NCBI GenBank assembly: GCA_907163375.1
Contig: CAJQUW010007774.1
Coordinates: 124,001 to 188,000 of the forward strand
Origin: Prostheceraeus crozeri
Lineage: Eukaryota; Platyhelminthes; Polycladida; Euryleptidae
Reading direction: 5' to 3'
DNA length: 64,000 bases
The translations under genes and the position numbers were made by a program. Numbering within the stretch: position 1 is the first letter of the stretch; each line of letters opens with the position of its first letter. The notes under the pieces were generated by a model that made no database searches, was not told where the DNA came from, and was given only the letters and a program-made list of their open reading frames with translations. Positions 12,101-23,102 of this stretch are shown here, in pieces.

Positions 12101-15100
12101 ACCAACTATTGCAGGCCGAACACGGAATCAAGTTCTGATCTACACCTTTTCTGCAACATTAGCATGGGCATCTACCCTTCCGCATCATCTCGGTTCCTTC
12201 TTCCCCGTGACTTGAATAGAACTTTTGTCTTTTCCATGTTGATTTTGAGACCTCTGTTTTCAAAGCTAGATTTAAACATGGACAGGGCTTCTGCTCTTGT
12301 TTCTGCAATCAGTACGAGGTCGTCAGCGTAACACATGGGGAAAAGAACAAAACAATCGTGGAATGAGTGCAGTGTCTGGTATGTATTTCCTGCACTTCCT
12401 TGATTCTATAACAAAAAAGCCTTGAAGGAAAAATCGAAACTTGCTTTTCTTTACATTACTCCTTCCGATGAATTAATTGCGGATTTAGTAAAAGATTAAG
12501 AAAGTGATTCATTGGCATTCAATTAATAAAATTTCGCTATTGAGAAAAGAAAATAATGACGGATTTTTAATAACAGACGAACCAGTTATCCGTTAATTTA
12601 TCAAAACAAGAGTCACCGATAAAATTCACTAGCTCCGTTGATGAAACTTCATGTAATACCTTGAGGTACAAGCACAACTTGACTTACCCGTGTATGGGGC
12701 ATTTCTTTTAACCCTCACTCATTGATTTTTTCACAGCAAGGAGATAGATTTATGATATTTTTATGAAAAATTGAGGCAATGCTTCAAATGTGCACATTAT
12801 ATTGAAAGAGGTACGCACGCATTTTCACACACCTCTAACAAAAGTACTAAATTTCCCCATGAGTATGAACTAATTTTCGGTTTAATGATAAAAATATCAG
12901 AGCTAATATCAGAGGAATAAATGACAGAATCGACTTTTTCAAGAGATAAAGTATAAATATTGCGAATGAATTTATAAAGGAGCACGTCTGTAACAAATAC
13001 ACAAGTCTCTAGATGAAAAATGGCGGCTGCTCTAATAGCAATGTTTATTTTCGAAGCCATTCTGATAGCTTTGTTTTCAGATAGACATCATATTTTGTGG
13101 TGATAGTAATTTGAAGGTAAAAAGATTTAAGATTAATTTATCACTACAAGAGGGACATTGCTAGCCCAAATGACCCAAACATTTTCATTTCTATGACGTG
13201 CTCAAAATATCGCGTTTTTTATCAAACCCACACAATCATGTTAATGGAAATAAGCTAGTTATTAAATAAGGGTACCGCATGATTACTGCCTCATGGTAGA
13301 AATAGTCTATTCTAATTTTTAGCATAATGATCAAGGACTTGAGAGGCACATAGGAGATACAACAGTACTTGTTTTATTTCAAGTTTTACTCGAATTGCCT
13401 CGTAATTTTATCTAATCTTTTTTTTTAAAATTTCGAACTTGTAGATCCCTCCTCAAATATATGATTGAGGCACTGCCACCAACCCTAGGGCATGCCTTAG
13501 TCCTTCGAAGTTAGACCGTGATGAAAACGCGGAGAAGTGACTTCACGTATCCGGTTTTATATATGTAAATACGAACAAAGTAAAAAGGAAACAAATATTC
13601 TTCGGAAATAAAATATTATTGAAAAATAGGACGTTCTTGATCACTTGATTAAAATCCCGAAATAATTATGGTCGGGATCCTTGGATTGCGATGCTTACTG
13701 ATGATGCCTTCTGATAAGTGGCATAACATGAACCTTCATCAGCTCCTCCTGCACTGCCGTGCTGGACGTGTTGATAGGGCACTTGCTAAGCCTAGTAGCT
13801 GACTTGTGTTTGAATCTGATCAAATGAATTGTGTTCGGGAAGGCAATCTGGACGCAGTCTTTGGCGTCCATATAGATTCGTGGACTTCTATGTTAATCAC
13901 GACGCTATGTCGCATGTATGTATGAGTGAATCAGAAGCCTGACTATTTCAGTATGTGCCTTTCAATTCAGAAATGAGAATGGTTTTACAACTTGAGCATG
14001 ATATAAAAATAACTTTTCAGAAAAATGTTCACGCCACATCTTTCGTCAACTTCTTCGTGGACAAAGTTATTCCAGTGCTCGCAAAGGTCCCACGCGAAGA
14101 CGCCGATGCTTCCCAGGTGAACGGAAATTCGACTGCTTTGAACAATCCACGTCTGAGTCTTCTTCGAGCATTTTCACAAATGTGCATTCATCATGGTAAG
14201 AGTTTTACATTATAATAGGCTAAGTTGAATTTGGAATAAGAGTGAACATAAATGATTTATTGCAAACAATAGTCCTCGCTAATTTCATGCTCGAATATAT
14301 TTGAACTGTTCGAATTGTGTAAGTCAATAGACAAGGAAGCCTTGAAAAAGGAATTAAATAAACTTTTAGAATACTATCAAATTGTCATCAATAACCAAGG
14401 ATGCTGCGTAACTGAATAAAAACCTTATTTGTTGCTAGTTTGATGTTTTTCGCTACCTAGAAATATATTCGCATTATTTTTGTTACAGCCGAAGGAAGTG
14501 TCTTTGTGCGTGTAATAAGCACAGCATTTTCATTCAGGAACCCTACGTTATTTTTTGTTGAGTTCCGTTACTATTTTAAAAATTTCGACTGGCAGCACGT
14601 GATATATGACGAAAAATACACAGAAAGGTCCACACCTTGATACGACCTTTCGTGGTCTTCCAATTCACGTACTGTCGCTTAAGCATCACTTAAGACTTCT
14701 TGAAGCCTCTCATTAAGAGAAATCGTGTTGCTTTCTGTTGACCGGCCTTGACCAGGCTCCCGATCTAAAGTGACTCTTCCTTCTTTGACTTCTTTGCACC
14801 ACCACAGAGCTGTTCGAGTTTTCGCCGACTGACTCCAACAGGTGCCGGTGAATATGCGTGCCTTGTCATCCAGTCTTCCATAACGAGCAAATGACAGCAC
14901 GTTGAGCCTCTAAGTGAGTTCATTGACAAACGTTTCGCTGATGATGCCATCGTGCATCGAACTGAAATCTCGATTTTGACTTGGTCAGTAAAAATCGATT
15001 AAGTGCATTTCGCGGACAGCCTGACAGTCATTAACAGCGACAGTGAAGGTGTTTCAAGGTTTCAATCTAAAAAGAGGAGTTTTTACAATGTGTAGGGAAA

Positions 15101-17877
15101 CATCGATTTCCGATGCATTAGCGTTCTCCCACTGTAAATAGGTTTTCTAAAGTCCAAATCGGGTGCAAATCATTTACTATTAATGCTTCTTCAGGGATGT
15201 AATTTTTTCTTTTATGGATTTCCTTAGACGCCCCAGTTTTATCCAAAAGTACGTTTAAGGAGTTTTAGATGTTGGGGTCACCATTGATCATGCACCACTT
15301 TAGCATCCTCTTTGGAAAAGAGCAAGTGCGGCCAAAGATGTTTTACTTTGATACTTCTATCATCTTACCGGCATATGGGCGCCGTCCTTGCTCATTGGTG
15401 TCCTGATAATTTGTAGGCGCCCTTCCACCTCACAGACACTAATGCCTCATTGGCGCCCTGTTGCCTCATATTCCCCTTCTGCGAAAAGTGTCCACACCAT
15501 CTTCATGTCCGCCTCGTCAGCCTATTAAGCGCTTTCATCAAACTCTTAGTTCCGAACCCCTCATCTATCACCTTAGTATCTCACATGCTTCCACATGCAA
15601 CTCATAATCGTCGTGCTGCTTCAAAGGCACCCTCCTACCTGATACGGGCCATTGCTTCAACGGCTCACAGCTCCTCATAGACACCATCAATTGATCTATT
15701 GATACCTTGTGGTATTTGAACTACATGTATGCAGGATCTAGACCAGAATTTGACAGTGTTTTGCCTTTACCCTCCCCCTGGGATTATTGAAATTTCTCAT
15801 AGTTATCCACTGCATATTCTTTCTATTGTACGTCACGAGGCACTGAAAAGTAGGTCGTTTCAGACATCCATTTTTGATTATTTGCAGAGAATGAGAACTA
15901 TCAAGTTTGTTTAATAAAGAATCAATAAAATGCTTTCCTGCTGACCATAGCTTTTCTGCCATTATAGCTAGGCTTGGATGCTACTCTGATTTATTTGTCA
16001 AATCACATCAGCTGACTTCTTGATATTTAAGATATTGTTTGAGAGGATCACAGCTGCTTGTCATATGTCCATCAGTCGCGTGATGACAAAATTGAATGTG
16101 ATTTCTTGTCTCAAGAACTTTGAAATCTCGTTATCCTCAGGGGTCCGGTGTCAGAGATAAAAGAAGATAGAGCCTCTATGCTCCTCCTCGCTTTGATATG
16201 CTACCTGGGTGATTAAAAAGTGGTAATTTCTGAAATGCCTTCCCTGAAAAATGGTATTGTACTAATGCTGTATGAATAAATCAGTATTCAATCTATCCTT
16301 CTTCCCTTCCCCTTTTACGCGTATGGACCCCAACTAGCAACTCATTGCCTATTGGGGAACCACATGGACCACGATTGATAGAAACATGGAGGGTTCCCTC
16401 TCCTATCTGCTCCGCTTTCCCTGTCTGATATTTCCTTTGACGCCAACATGACCTAATCACATCCAAACCCAGCAACCATAAATAGTATCTTACAGATTTC
16501 ATTTTCTCTACAATTAAATTGCAAGGCGCATGTTAGTTAGCCAGAGTTGTCATGCTCCAGCTAAGTATTCTAGACATACTTATATGAATACATCAACACA
16601 TGTTTCCACTTTCTTAATGTGAATTCTTTATTTCAGGGCCGCAGTTTGAAGCCACGGATAGTCATATTGAAACAGTGTTCAACGCATTGATCACAGAAAT
16701 GCCACTTCCGTCCTCCTCAGATGCTGAGCAATCATTAGAAGCAACGAAAGATGGAGAGGATGAGATAAAGAATGATCTTCATTTTAGCGAAGTTGAATGC
16801 CTTTTATTTGCCCTTCATCGTATCGGAAGATTAAACACAACTTACATCTCCAAAGACGAGGACAGGCTTAAGGATTTTCGGGCGCGTCTACAGTACTTCT
16901 CCAGGTAAAGTCAGCGATTTTACGTTGCAATCGAACTTGAATGGCAACATCTCTTACTAAGTGGTGATGTCAGATGAGAGCTGAAAACGAAATGCGAGTT
17001 TTTTTATTCATGTTAATTAGTACATGTATTTTAGGACTGAATGCCTCCGAGTAGGCATTGAAGCCACAGTTCTTTCACAGAAAATGAGAAATTCGGTAAC
17101 GCTGTGACCTTAATGACACCATGGTAAACACCGGCTCGTGCTGCAGTCTAATTGCTGAAGTAGGACCGAATTCAATTGAATAATTGTCACTTAAGTTCAT
17201 TCTCGGATATTTTTTTCGGCTGTAGTATCATATAATGCTCCATATCCGCACCTCTCCTTGTCTAAGCAATGTAATTTATATCAATTGTTTCGCATCATAG
17301 ACAAGAGGAAGCAGATAGGACACACGAACCTATTTATACTTCATTCGACTCCCGTGTGATCTATTAGAATTCCGTTAATAATTTGTGTTTTGCTTGTGAA
17401 TTGAACTTAATGATCAATGTTTTTAAAAACCAATAATAAATGATTCATGCATGATAGCAATTACATAATCTTTTCTTTTCTTGCAGAAGAACCGACATTT
17501 ATCTGCGATCACTTCAGTCAGCTTTGCAATCCAAGACGAAGGAAGAATTAAATTCTGGTGATAACAAACTTCGAGTAGTTGCTCTAAAACTGACAAACAA
17601 CATCAATCATCTTATCCGCGATCTCTTCAAGAATCCCATCTCATATAAATCGAACGTTAATCTCTCATGGATCTCACCGAATTCCGCATCTATCACTGCA
17701 GATACTGCTCTAGGAAAGCGACCGGCAGCTTATGTTGAAGATACAGCAACAGATGGTGATGTGAAGCGCCGAGGTTTCGAAAGAACTCCTTACAGACCAC
17801 CGATGGGAAAGTATTCTGACAGAGCTGGTGCTCCTCCATCATTTAGGGGACGTGGTGGAAGGGGTCGTCGATATTAA
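6029..17877 (+). CDS. API5: API5 / AAC-11 apoptosis inhibitor 5, eight coding exons
   Basis: Joining 6029-6112, 7636-7902, 8039-8293, 8935-9084, 9154-9219, 14021-14195, 16637-16904 and 17487-17877 gives an open frame of about 551 residues (human API5 is about 524). All introns are GT-AG. The protein follows the API5 family throughout: start (MTVPTVEDLY), the helical-repeat segment EKRLASQFIARFF, DLCEDEEVIIRRQAI, the segment GRQNLVNLISEQ, then SKNVHATSFV, the leucine-rich stretch VECLLFALHRIGR, VVALKLTNNINHLIRDLF, and a basic, glycine/arginine-rich tail (FRGRGGRGRRY). API5 is a nuclear HEAT/ARM-repeat scaffold that in mammals restrains apoptosis through partners such as Acinus and FGF2. The lysine of SKNVH matches human K251, a reported acetylation site. 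The ATG at 6,029 is the first in frame after the acceptor at 6,022. Introns are enlarged by transposon relics. Confidence 0.95.
6560..7310 (+). mobile_element. Penelope-like element (PLE) remnant in API5 intron 1
   Basis: Plus-strand frames give a GIY-YIG endonuclease end: CKICNDSYIGLTNRTFSVRY followed by AEH at about 7,030-7,100, with the last residues (SQKPALNRKHEQQ) matching the usual PLE C-terminus. Sequence upstream from about 6,590 translates to a piece like the linker between the reverse transcriptase and the endonuclease. The copy is old and broken, with several breaks. A hammerhead-like relic follows at 7,366. Confidence 0.65.
7366..7412 (+). ncRNA. Degenerate hammerhead-ribozyme-like motif behind the intron-1 PLE
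   Basis: CTTGATAAAGGTC, a short loop, GACC, then GAAACGG. The GGTC/GACC stem and the GAAA match the layout of the better hammerhead-like copies at 23,105 and 57,896; the catalytic CUGAUGA core has decayed. It is probably inactive. Confidence 0.4.
7636..7902 (+). CDS. API5: API5 coding exon 2
   Basis: Acceptor CTTGCAG, donor CAACAG|GTATAT. It encodes 89 residues of the first helical repeats (SSEKRLASQFIARFF ... LCEDEEVIIRRQAI). Phase 0 at both ends. Confidence 0.93.
8039..8293 (+). CDS. API5: API5 coding exon 3
   Basis: Acceptor CATTTTAG, donor AAGAAG|GTGAGT. It encodes 85 residues. An acidic, serine-rich insert (NNDSEDNGDETRSNSE) is longer than the corresponding human loop. Phase 0 at both ends. 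Confidence 0.92.
8414..8650. mobile_element. hAT-type MITE in API5 intron 3
   Basis: A 237-bp unit with ends CAGGGATGGGATCGGTTAA and, on the other strand, CAGGGCTGAGACCGGTTAA. Several further AACCGGTT words lie inside. The flanks gaagaaag (8,406-8,413) and gataaaag (8,651-8,658) agree at six of eight bases, as expected for an eroded 8-bp hAT target duplication. It has no coding capacity. Confidence 0.6.
8935..9084 (+). CDS. API5: API5 coding exon 4
   Basis: Acceptor TTTTTCACAG, donor TTCGAT|GTAAGT. It encodes 50 residues including EDEFLQLITILASLKSM and GRQNLVNLISEQ, both typical of the family. Phase 0 at both ends. Confidence 0.92.
9154..9219 (+). CDS. API5: API5 coding exon 5
   Basis: Acceptor GTTTTGCAG, donor TTATCA|GTAAGT. 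It encodes 22 residues (ECARQAVQYLS at the end), in phase 0. The exon ends immediately before the conserved lysine of SKNVH. Confidence 0.9.
11440..12345 (-). mobile_element. LINE reverse-transcriptase remnant in API5 intron 5
   Basis: The minus strand from about 12,340 downward gives the YADD box and what follows (MCYADDLVLIAETRAEALSM, then GLKINMEKTKVL). Further down come the C-terminal pieces typical of non-LTR retrotransposons (RLRWFRHVKRADNIVKEFEE, then DGRQPAGRLKKS). The frame is broken in several places and only the last third of the ORF2 protein is represented. There is no endonuclease and no clear tail. Confidence 0.7.
14021..14195 (+). CDS. API5: API5 coding exon 6
   Basis: Acceptor AACTTTTCAG, donor CATCATG|GTAAGA. 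It encodes KNVHATSFVNFF ... LLRAFSQMCIHH and ends in phase 1. It follows a 4.8-kb intron. Confidence 0.92.
14665..14960 (-). mobile_element. mariner-type transposase N-terminal (helix-turn-helix) remnant in intron 6
   Basis: On the minus strand an ORF reads TRTALWWCKEVKEGRVTLDR and then EPGQGRSTES. This resembles the end of the first helix-turn-helix of mariner transposases, usually W...FKEGR.S.ED.P..GRPST. No catalytic domain or terminal repeats were found. The match rests on one motif and is tentative. Confidence 0.4.
16637..16904 (+). CDS. API5: API5 coding exon 7
   Basis: Acceptor TTTATTTCAG, donor TCCAG|GTAAAG. It encodes about 89 residues, including the leucine-rich stretch SEVECLLFALHRIGR and LKDFRARLQYFS. 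The split glycine and arginine codons at the two ends join in frame. Confidence 0.93.
17487..17877 (+). CDS. API5: API5 coding exon 8 (last)
   Basis: Acceptor TTTTCTTGCAG. It encodes 129 residues: the last helices (KLRVVALKLTNNINHLI), a basic nuclear-signal-like segment (GKRPAAYVEDT ... DVKRRGFE) and an RG-rich end FRGRGGRGRRY before the TAA. Confidence 0.93.
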
Positions 17878-18350
17878 CCACCCTTCGTGTAAATAATTAT
17901 TTAATCAAATGTACCAGTTTGACATTTGTACGAAAGTGAAACTCTCACATGTTTTATCCATATACGACTGTGCACTGATTGCAAATCAATTATCTGTCTT
18001 CGCGAAGAAACGAAAACGGGGTATCGAGGTGGCGAGAAGCAGAAAATCACGTAAGTTTACCTGAAGCCGGTGAGTTTTTGAGCTCTGAAGGTTATGCAGG
18101 TGTGAAGGTCGAAATCATTCATGTGATTTCCAAGTTGCACGTGAGTATGACTTCTGCATACAAGTTAGCGATTCAAGGAAACGAAGACGATAAACTTCTG
18201 CATTTGAAATTGATCGCGTTCTCAATTCATTGAAGGTATGTTCATGATTTTTGAATAGCAGCAAAATTCAAGGTAAGAACGTTCCAATTCGTTTTTTGTA
18301 TTGTACATTATAAAGGTAAAAATTTGGATGAATAAAAGTATGGATCGAAT
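17878..18350 (+). other. API5 3' UTR with AATAAA poly(A) signal at 18,331
   Basis: Non-coding AT-rich sequence after the stop codon. AATAAA at 18,331-18,336 is the first canonical signal downstream; a second lies near 18,440. The actual cleavage site is not visible. Confidence 0.5.
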
Positions 18351-18727
18351 CTACTTGTTTTTTGCCTGTCGTGTACTACCGGGTCGATTGTAAGGTCTGT
18401 ATTAGCTCATTTGTTTTGGTCAATTGTACAAATAGTGGTTAATAAAGAAAAATGAAAGCATCATGTCATCGGTTCTTGAAAATATAAGGAAAAGTCCCAT
18501 CCAGAAATCGTAACTTTTTTGAAGGAAAATATGTGACTATGATTTAGCGGGCCTACTAGAGATTGACTTTTGGGTGATTAATCACGCGTTATCCAATGTG
18601 ACGAAAATAGCGATAATAACGTAATATAAGTGATTTCTATTGATGGTCTTCGTGTAAAGATATTCAAGTTTTCTTCGAAATACTCAGACGAACGCACTGT
18701 GACATGCCACGCGTACTGGAGCACCCA
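18351..18727. other. Spacer between API5 and the foldback element
   Basis: About 380 bp with no recognised gene or repeat. It ends in the left copy of the 9-bp target duplication. Confidence 0.4.
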
Positions 18728-19109
18728 AACATCCGTACGTGTGTGAAGTTAGCGGAACTATTTTGTTAAAGCTTAATTCTAATCAAAACAGCTGCTATGT
18801 TGTCAATTTCAGTCTCCTGATTACGAATCTGAGCTCAGATTTCACAAATTCACAGTCGTTTTTGAGAAATTCAGGTTTAAAGATAAAAGTGGTTCCGCTG
18901 TGAAGTTAGCCGAACCATCCAGCGAACCAATTGCTGAGTCTCGCTGAACGACGCAGTAAATCAATTTCTTTTGGTCACTACCCGATCAATTTTGATGTGC
19001 TGATCACGAATATGTGCCTCATCTTTCAAAACAATGCAGATTTCACCCGGAAATCTGAATCTCACTTTTTCTGCAAGCTGATTGTGAAGTTAGCGGAACC
19101 ATTTTTTAA

Positions 19110-20395
19110 CCCTTTGAGCCCGGTTACCATTTTTACATCCCCTTCCGTATTCCTGAAGAAATTATCTTAAAAATGTTTTTTTTATTTCATTGAGTTCTGT
19201 AGCTCTCACGTAAAAATATCAGTCACAACAGTTCACTTGAACGTTTGAGTATAATCTAAAGTTAATTGCGTAGTGACTGTTGTTCAAAGGTAACGATGTA
19301 TAAAATACCAATACAAGATAAATTAATTAAGTGCAATTTATTCTTAATTTGTAGTTTTAATTTGTCATATAGAATTTTCCTGTTACAAGTGAAATATAAT
19401 AAAACTCAATCCCATATGGGTTTCAGGCATGTCACAATTATAAAGATTGATGCCATGTTGGAAAACAGTCAAGACAGAGTGGTGGCCTGTCTGTACACGT
19501 GTCACAAAAGTATCTGGTGTCCTTTCTTTGATTGGAAGCTACGCAACTTCTGCATCTTCTCTGGGGGGTTTCCTTCTTTTCGGTAGGAGGAAACCGTACT
19601 GGACAATGAAGATTTTCCTTGTTATCTTCGGTGTTCATTCGTCATGACTTAAATCGTTTTCTTTGAGGCTCAGAAGCAACAGTTGCAAAATGTAAAATAG
19701 CTCTTCGTGTAAAGTCCAAAAATTAAATTTTTTCTTGTTCTCGGCAGTATGAAATATGCGCGTTCAATAATAGTCGCTGTAACATATGCAAACCAAGTTT
19801 TTTGAACCAAGCATGCGTTCGGCGTACACAACTCACGCCCGAAATGATTTGATCGCATTTGTCAATACCGGACATTGTAGAATTATACGTATCAATGGCT
19901 GTTGGCTTTTCATAATTCAATACATTGCCACCAGGCAGAAATCTCTCTTTCTCAAGTGCTCCAGCTTTGTCGACAGTCGAAATGCGATAGATATCTCTTT
20001 TGTCACAGAAGCGAACGATCAATATGTTATTACGAATGAATGCACTTGAGATGGGATTCATATTCTTACCCTTCAATTCCGCTGGCACTCCTCTATTTAC
20101 TCGGATGGTACCACGCAAGCCGGTCTTTCTCGTTGTCATTTGGCGCAGAATTGAGGTCACACACTAGCAAATATCTAAAGTTGTACTGTGCACAGCCGCT
20201 ATTGGCTAGAGGCACACTTGCCATCTGATTGGTTGTTACAATGGCCTTATCATATTCCTGATTACAGTTGCTGAGTGTACAGTTAATTCCTGACAAAGTT
20301 GAACTATAAATAACACAATCAGAAACCTTGACGTACAGGTACGTCATAGGAATGTGTAGGAGACGTACGGATACACACACGTACGGACGTACGGG
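19110..20395 (-). mobile_element. Internally deleted piggyBac transposon inside the left arm
   Basis: TTAA flanks at 19,106-19,109 and 20,396-20,399; the ends read CCCTTTGAGCCCGG and, inverted, CCCGTACGTCCGTACG. The right arm of the foldback element holds the same locus uninterrupted (ATTTTTTAATACAAAG), a direct view of the empty target site. At 1.29 kb the element is much shorter than an autonomous piggyBac. Confidence 0.85.
19438..20160 (-). pseudogene. piggyBac transposase fragment
   Basis: On the minus strand 20,160-19,723 gives the end of the catalytic domain: GLRGTIRVNRGVPAELKGK, then KPTAIDTYNSTMSGIDKCDQ, corresponding to the GT.R.NR..P and YN..M.GVD..DQ blocks of piggyBac. 19,638-19,438 gives the C-terminal finger (RCRSCVASN ... 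FCDTCTDRPPLCLDCF). The two parts are in different frames with stops between them, and the N-terminal half is missing. The product would be inactive. Confidence 0.8.
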
Positions 20396-20787
20396 TTAAC
20401 ACAAAGAATTTCTCAGCAAAATCCATCCTCTCCTACTAATTTGAAGCTCCTAATAACAAATCTGTAATCAGATTTGCAAAACTCGCCCGCATTGCAAAGA
20501 TATTCCTCTATCTGGGTCCGCTGTGAAGTTCGCGGAACCACCTACTGGCATTAAAATTTCAAATTCTAATTTTTGCAGAGAATCACTGCAGACATACCAG
20601 GAGAATGAAATTGATTCACTGATCACGGTTTGCCGTCCGATTTCACGGGAGGATAAGTACTTGCCGAGAAAAATTGATTTTACGGTTTTCATGGACTTTT
20701 CTGCAAGCTGATTGATGATAGTAGCCATCGAGTTTAGTCGATAATGAAATCAAAATTGCGGAACTCGAATAAGCCTTTATTATATAT

Positions 20788-20830
20788 ATCGCACAAATTT
20801 TCGGCCGAAGCCTTCATCAGGTGCATAAAT
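20788..20830 (-). ncRNA. Hammerhead-like ribozyme motif, left PLE arm (minus strand)
   Basis: On the minus strand: GCAC-CTGATGA-A-GGC-TTCG-GCC-GAA-AATT-T-GTGC. Stem I is GCAC/GTGC, stem II GGC/GCC with a TTCG loop, and stem III is the loop-less palindrome AATT, as in hammerheads that act as dimers. One extra A between the CUGAUGA core and stem II departs from the textbook core. PLEs are known to carry hammerheads in their terminal repeats. Confidence 0.6.
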
Positions 20831-21619
20831 TCTGAATAAACGGCTGGCATGTCAAAAGGTCGTAGAACATTAATCATACAGAGAGTGTCACGGTGTGGAA
20901 TCGATATGGAATAGATATTGATACTGACATTGTCACTGTCTGAAATACACATGAAGACACTGGCATTGTCACAGTGTGAAAGATAAAACAGAATGCTAAA
21001 ATGCTGACAGGCAAGAACTGAATAAAACATTGTACAACGATGACAATATTTACAAAACCATATTAAATAAACTTAATCAAAAATGAAAAACATACACATA
21101 AATAAATAAATAGATAAATAAACAAAAAAATTATAAGATAGAAATGAAAAAAAAATTGGAAAAAAATAATACTAAACAGCAACAATATAAAAGGGAGATA
21201 AAACACAGGAACAAACAAAAAAAGAGCAAAAAGAATAGGAGGTCAACATATGTCTAGTAACTCACGCCCAAGGCACCCATTCATCAAATTGCCTTGTAGT
21301 CGACGTATATGTGTAAAGCCTCTACTGAGCGCCTAACATTTGGATGGCGCAAATTGCGTTCAACAATTCTCCAAGAGAGTGGTATGGAGGCTGATGAGCG
21401 AGAAAAGCGCATGTGGTGAACATCAAACATGCGCTTAAATATTGGGGAAATACTCCACACTCAAATGTTCACTAAATCTGGAATACATAGTTAACATATT
21501 AAATCACTTCATAGCGGCTGTGTCATGCCTTTTGGTCATCTTTCGTTCCCTATTCACAAAAGATTGGTGTACTTATTGGTAAACGACATCGTTTATGTGG
21601 GATCTGTTCAGACCAAGAG

Positions 21620-22084
21620 ATGCTCTATGATGCTCTTATTACTCTTGGACTACGATTCCAGGATAATGGTTTTCCGGAGCATATTGTCCGCAGATACTTG
21701 ATCAATGAGCGACCTGGAAGAGCAAGGAACTTTTCAAACGAATTTCACTCAAAAGTAAAACTATTTTTGCCTTATCTTGGGGATAAATTCTGTAATCAAT
21801 CTCGACGTCTCCTCAGGCTTAATGGATTTGATTCAAAAGTGCATATTATTTTCAGAAACAAACCACCACTTTCGCAATCCCTGCAACCAAGACGTGGTTA
21901 TCGTAGATGTGCCGATAACTGTATTTCATGCAAATGTGCTTCGAAACCGGTGACTGTTTCTCAATTTATTGTTTATGAGATTTGTTGCAATTTATGCCAA
22001 CGTAAAGATATTAGTGAAACCTGCAGAACTATGTATTCCAGATTTAGTGAACATTTGAGTGTGGAGTATTTCCCCAGTATTTAA
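21620..22084 (+). pseudogene. PLE GIY-YIG endonuclease domain fragment
   Basis: An open frame of about 150 residues. It begins with a reverse-transcriptase-thumb-like helix (LRFQDNGFPEHIVRRYL), then a cysteine pair region (CADNCISCKC) and the GIY-YIG core (FIVYEICCNLCQRKD ... FSEH). In PLEs this endonuclease nicks the target for reverse transcription. The frame ends where the inverted-repeat structure begins. It is a fragment and not expected to function. Confidence 0.65.
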
Positions 22085-22530
22085 GCGCATGTTTGATGTT
22101 CACCACATGCGCTTTTCTCGCTCATCAGCCTCCATACCACTCTCTTGGAGAATTGTTGAACGCAATTTGCGCCATCCAAATGTTAGGCGCTCAGTAGAGG
22201 CTTTACACATATACGTCGACTACAAGGCAATTTGATGAATGGGTGCCTTGGGCGTGAGTTACTAGACATATGTTGACCTCCTATTCTTTTTGCTCTTTTT
22301 TTGTTTGTTCCTGTGTTTTATCTCCCTTTTATATTGTTGCTGTTTAGTATTATTTTTTTCCAATTTTTTTTTTCATTTCTATCTTATAATTTTTTTGTTT
22401 ATTTATCTATTTATTTATTTATGTGTATGTTTTTCATTTTTGATTAAGTTTATTTAATATGGTTTTGTAAATATTGTCATCGTTGTACAATGTTTTATTC
22501 AGTTCTTGCCTGTCAGCATTTTAGCATTCT

Positions 22531-22977
22531 AGTGGAATTCGTCGGAAAGACGTCGGAACGAGGTATGGTAGTCGGAAAAAGGTCGGGAATTTTTTTTGAC
22601 CCTTAACATGTTAATTCTGACCTCATTTCTTTGAATTTAAGCAGAAATTATGATAAAAATGGTTTTTTTGATTGAGTTAATTGTAGCAAGACATTGAAGA
22701 CATGAAGACGTGCGGATATTATTGTGATGGTATTGATTACTCAAACAAGCTTCAGAAAGGAAAAGGAAAATATATAACACTTAATTCCTGATCAATTGAC
22801 GTTTTCATGTAATTCCATAGACATCCTACTTGTGAAATAGCAGATAGGAGGCCTAGGGTGTCTTTTTTATAATGAGGCTTCAGTTTCCGACGTCGTACCG
22901 ACCATCGGCCATGCGGACATTCTGTTCCTCGGCACGAGTTCGTTTTCGACGTCGGACCGACGTATCTTTTTGTAGTG
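22531..22977. mobile_element. 0.45-kb unclassified insertion in the PLE 3' region
   Basis: Comparison with the inverted PLE arm shows that about 40 bp of PLE sequence is replaced here by about 447 bp. Both edges are rich in CGTCGG or CCGACG words, recalling the subterminal part of the piggyBac ending at 1,014. TAGTGG occurs at both borders. I cannot place it in a superfamily. Confidence 0.5.
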
Positions 22978-23102
22978 GGATGTGTATTTCAGACAGTGAC
23001 AATGTCAGTATCAATATCTATTCCATATCGATTCCACACCGTGACACTCTCTGTATGATTAATGTTCTACGATCTTTTGACATGCCAGCCGTTTATTCAG
23101 AA

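Larger units (their letters stand above)
18737..20693 (+). repeat. Left inverted arm of the foldback element (interrupted by piggyBac)
   Basis: 18,737-19,109 and 20,396-20,693 together are the inverse of the right arm with only scattered differences by eye. The hairpin motif occurs near 18,743, 18,898, 19,083 and 20,520. Confidence 0.85.

Noticed and set aside
15450-15530. Another LINE remnant in API5 intron 6 (RWCGHFSQ on the minus strand)
   Set aside because: The resemblance to the LINE at 60.5 kb is limited to a few residues.
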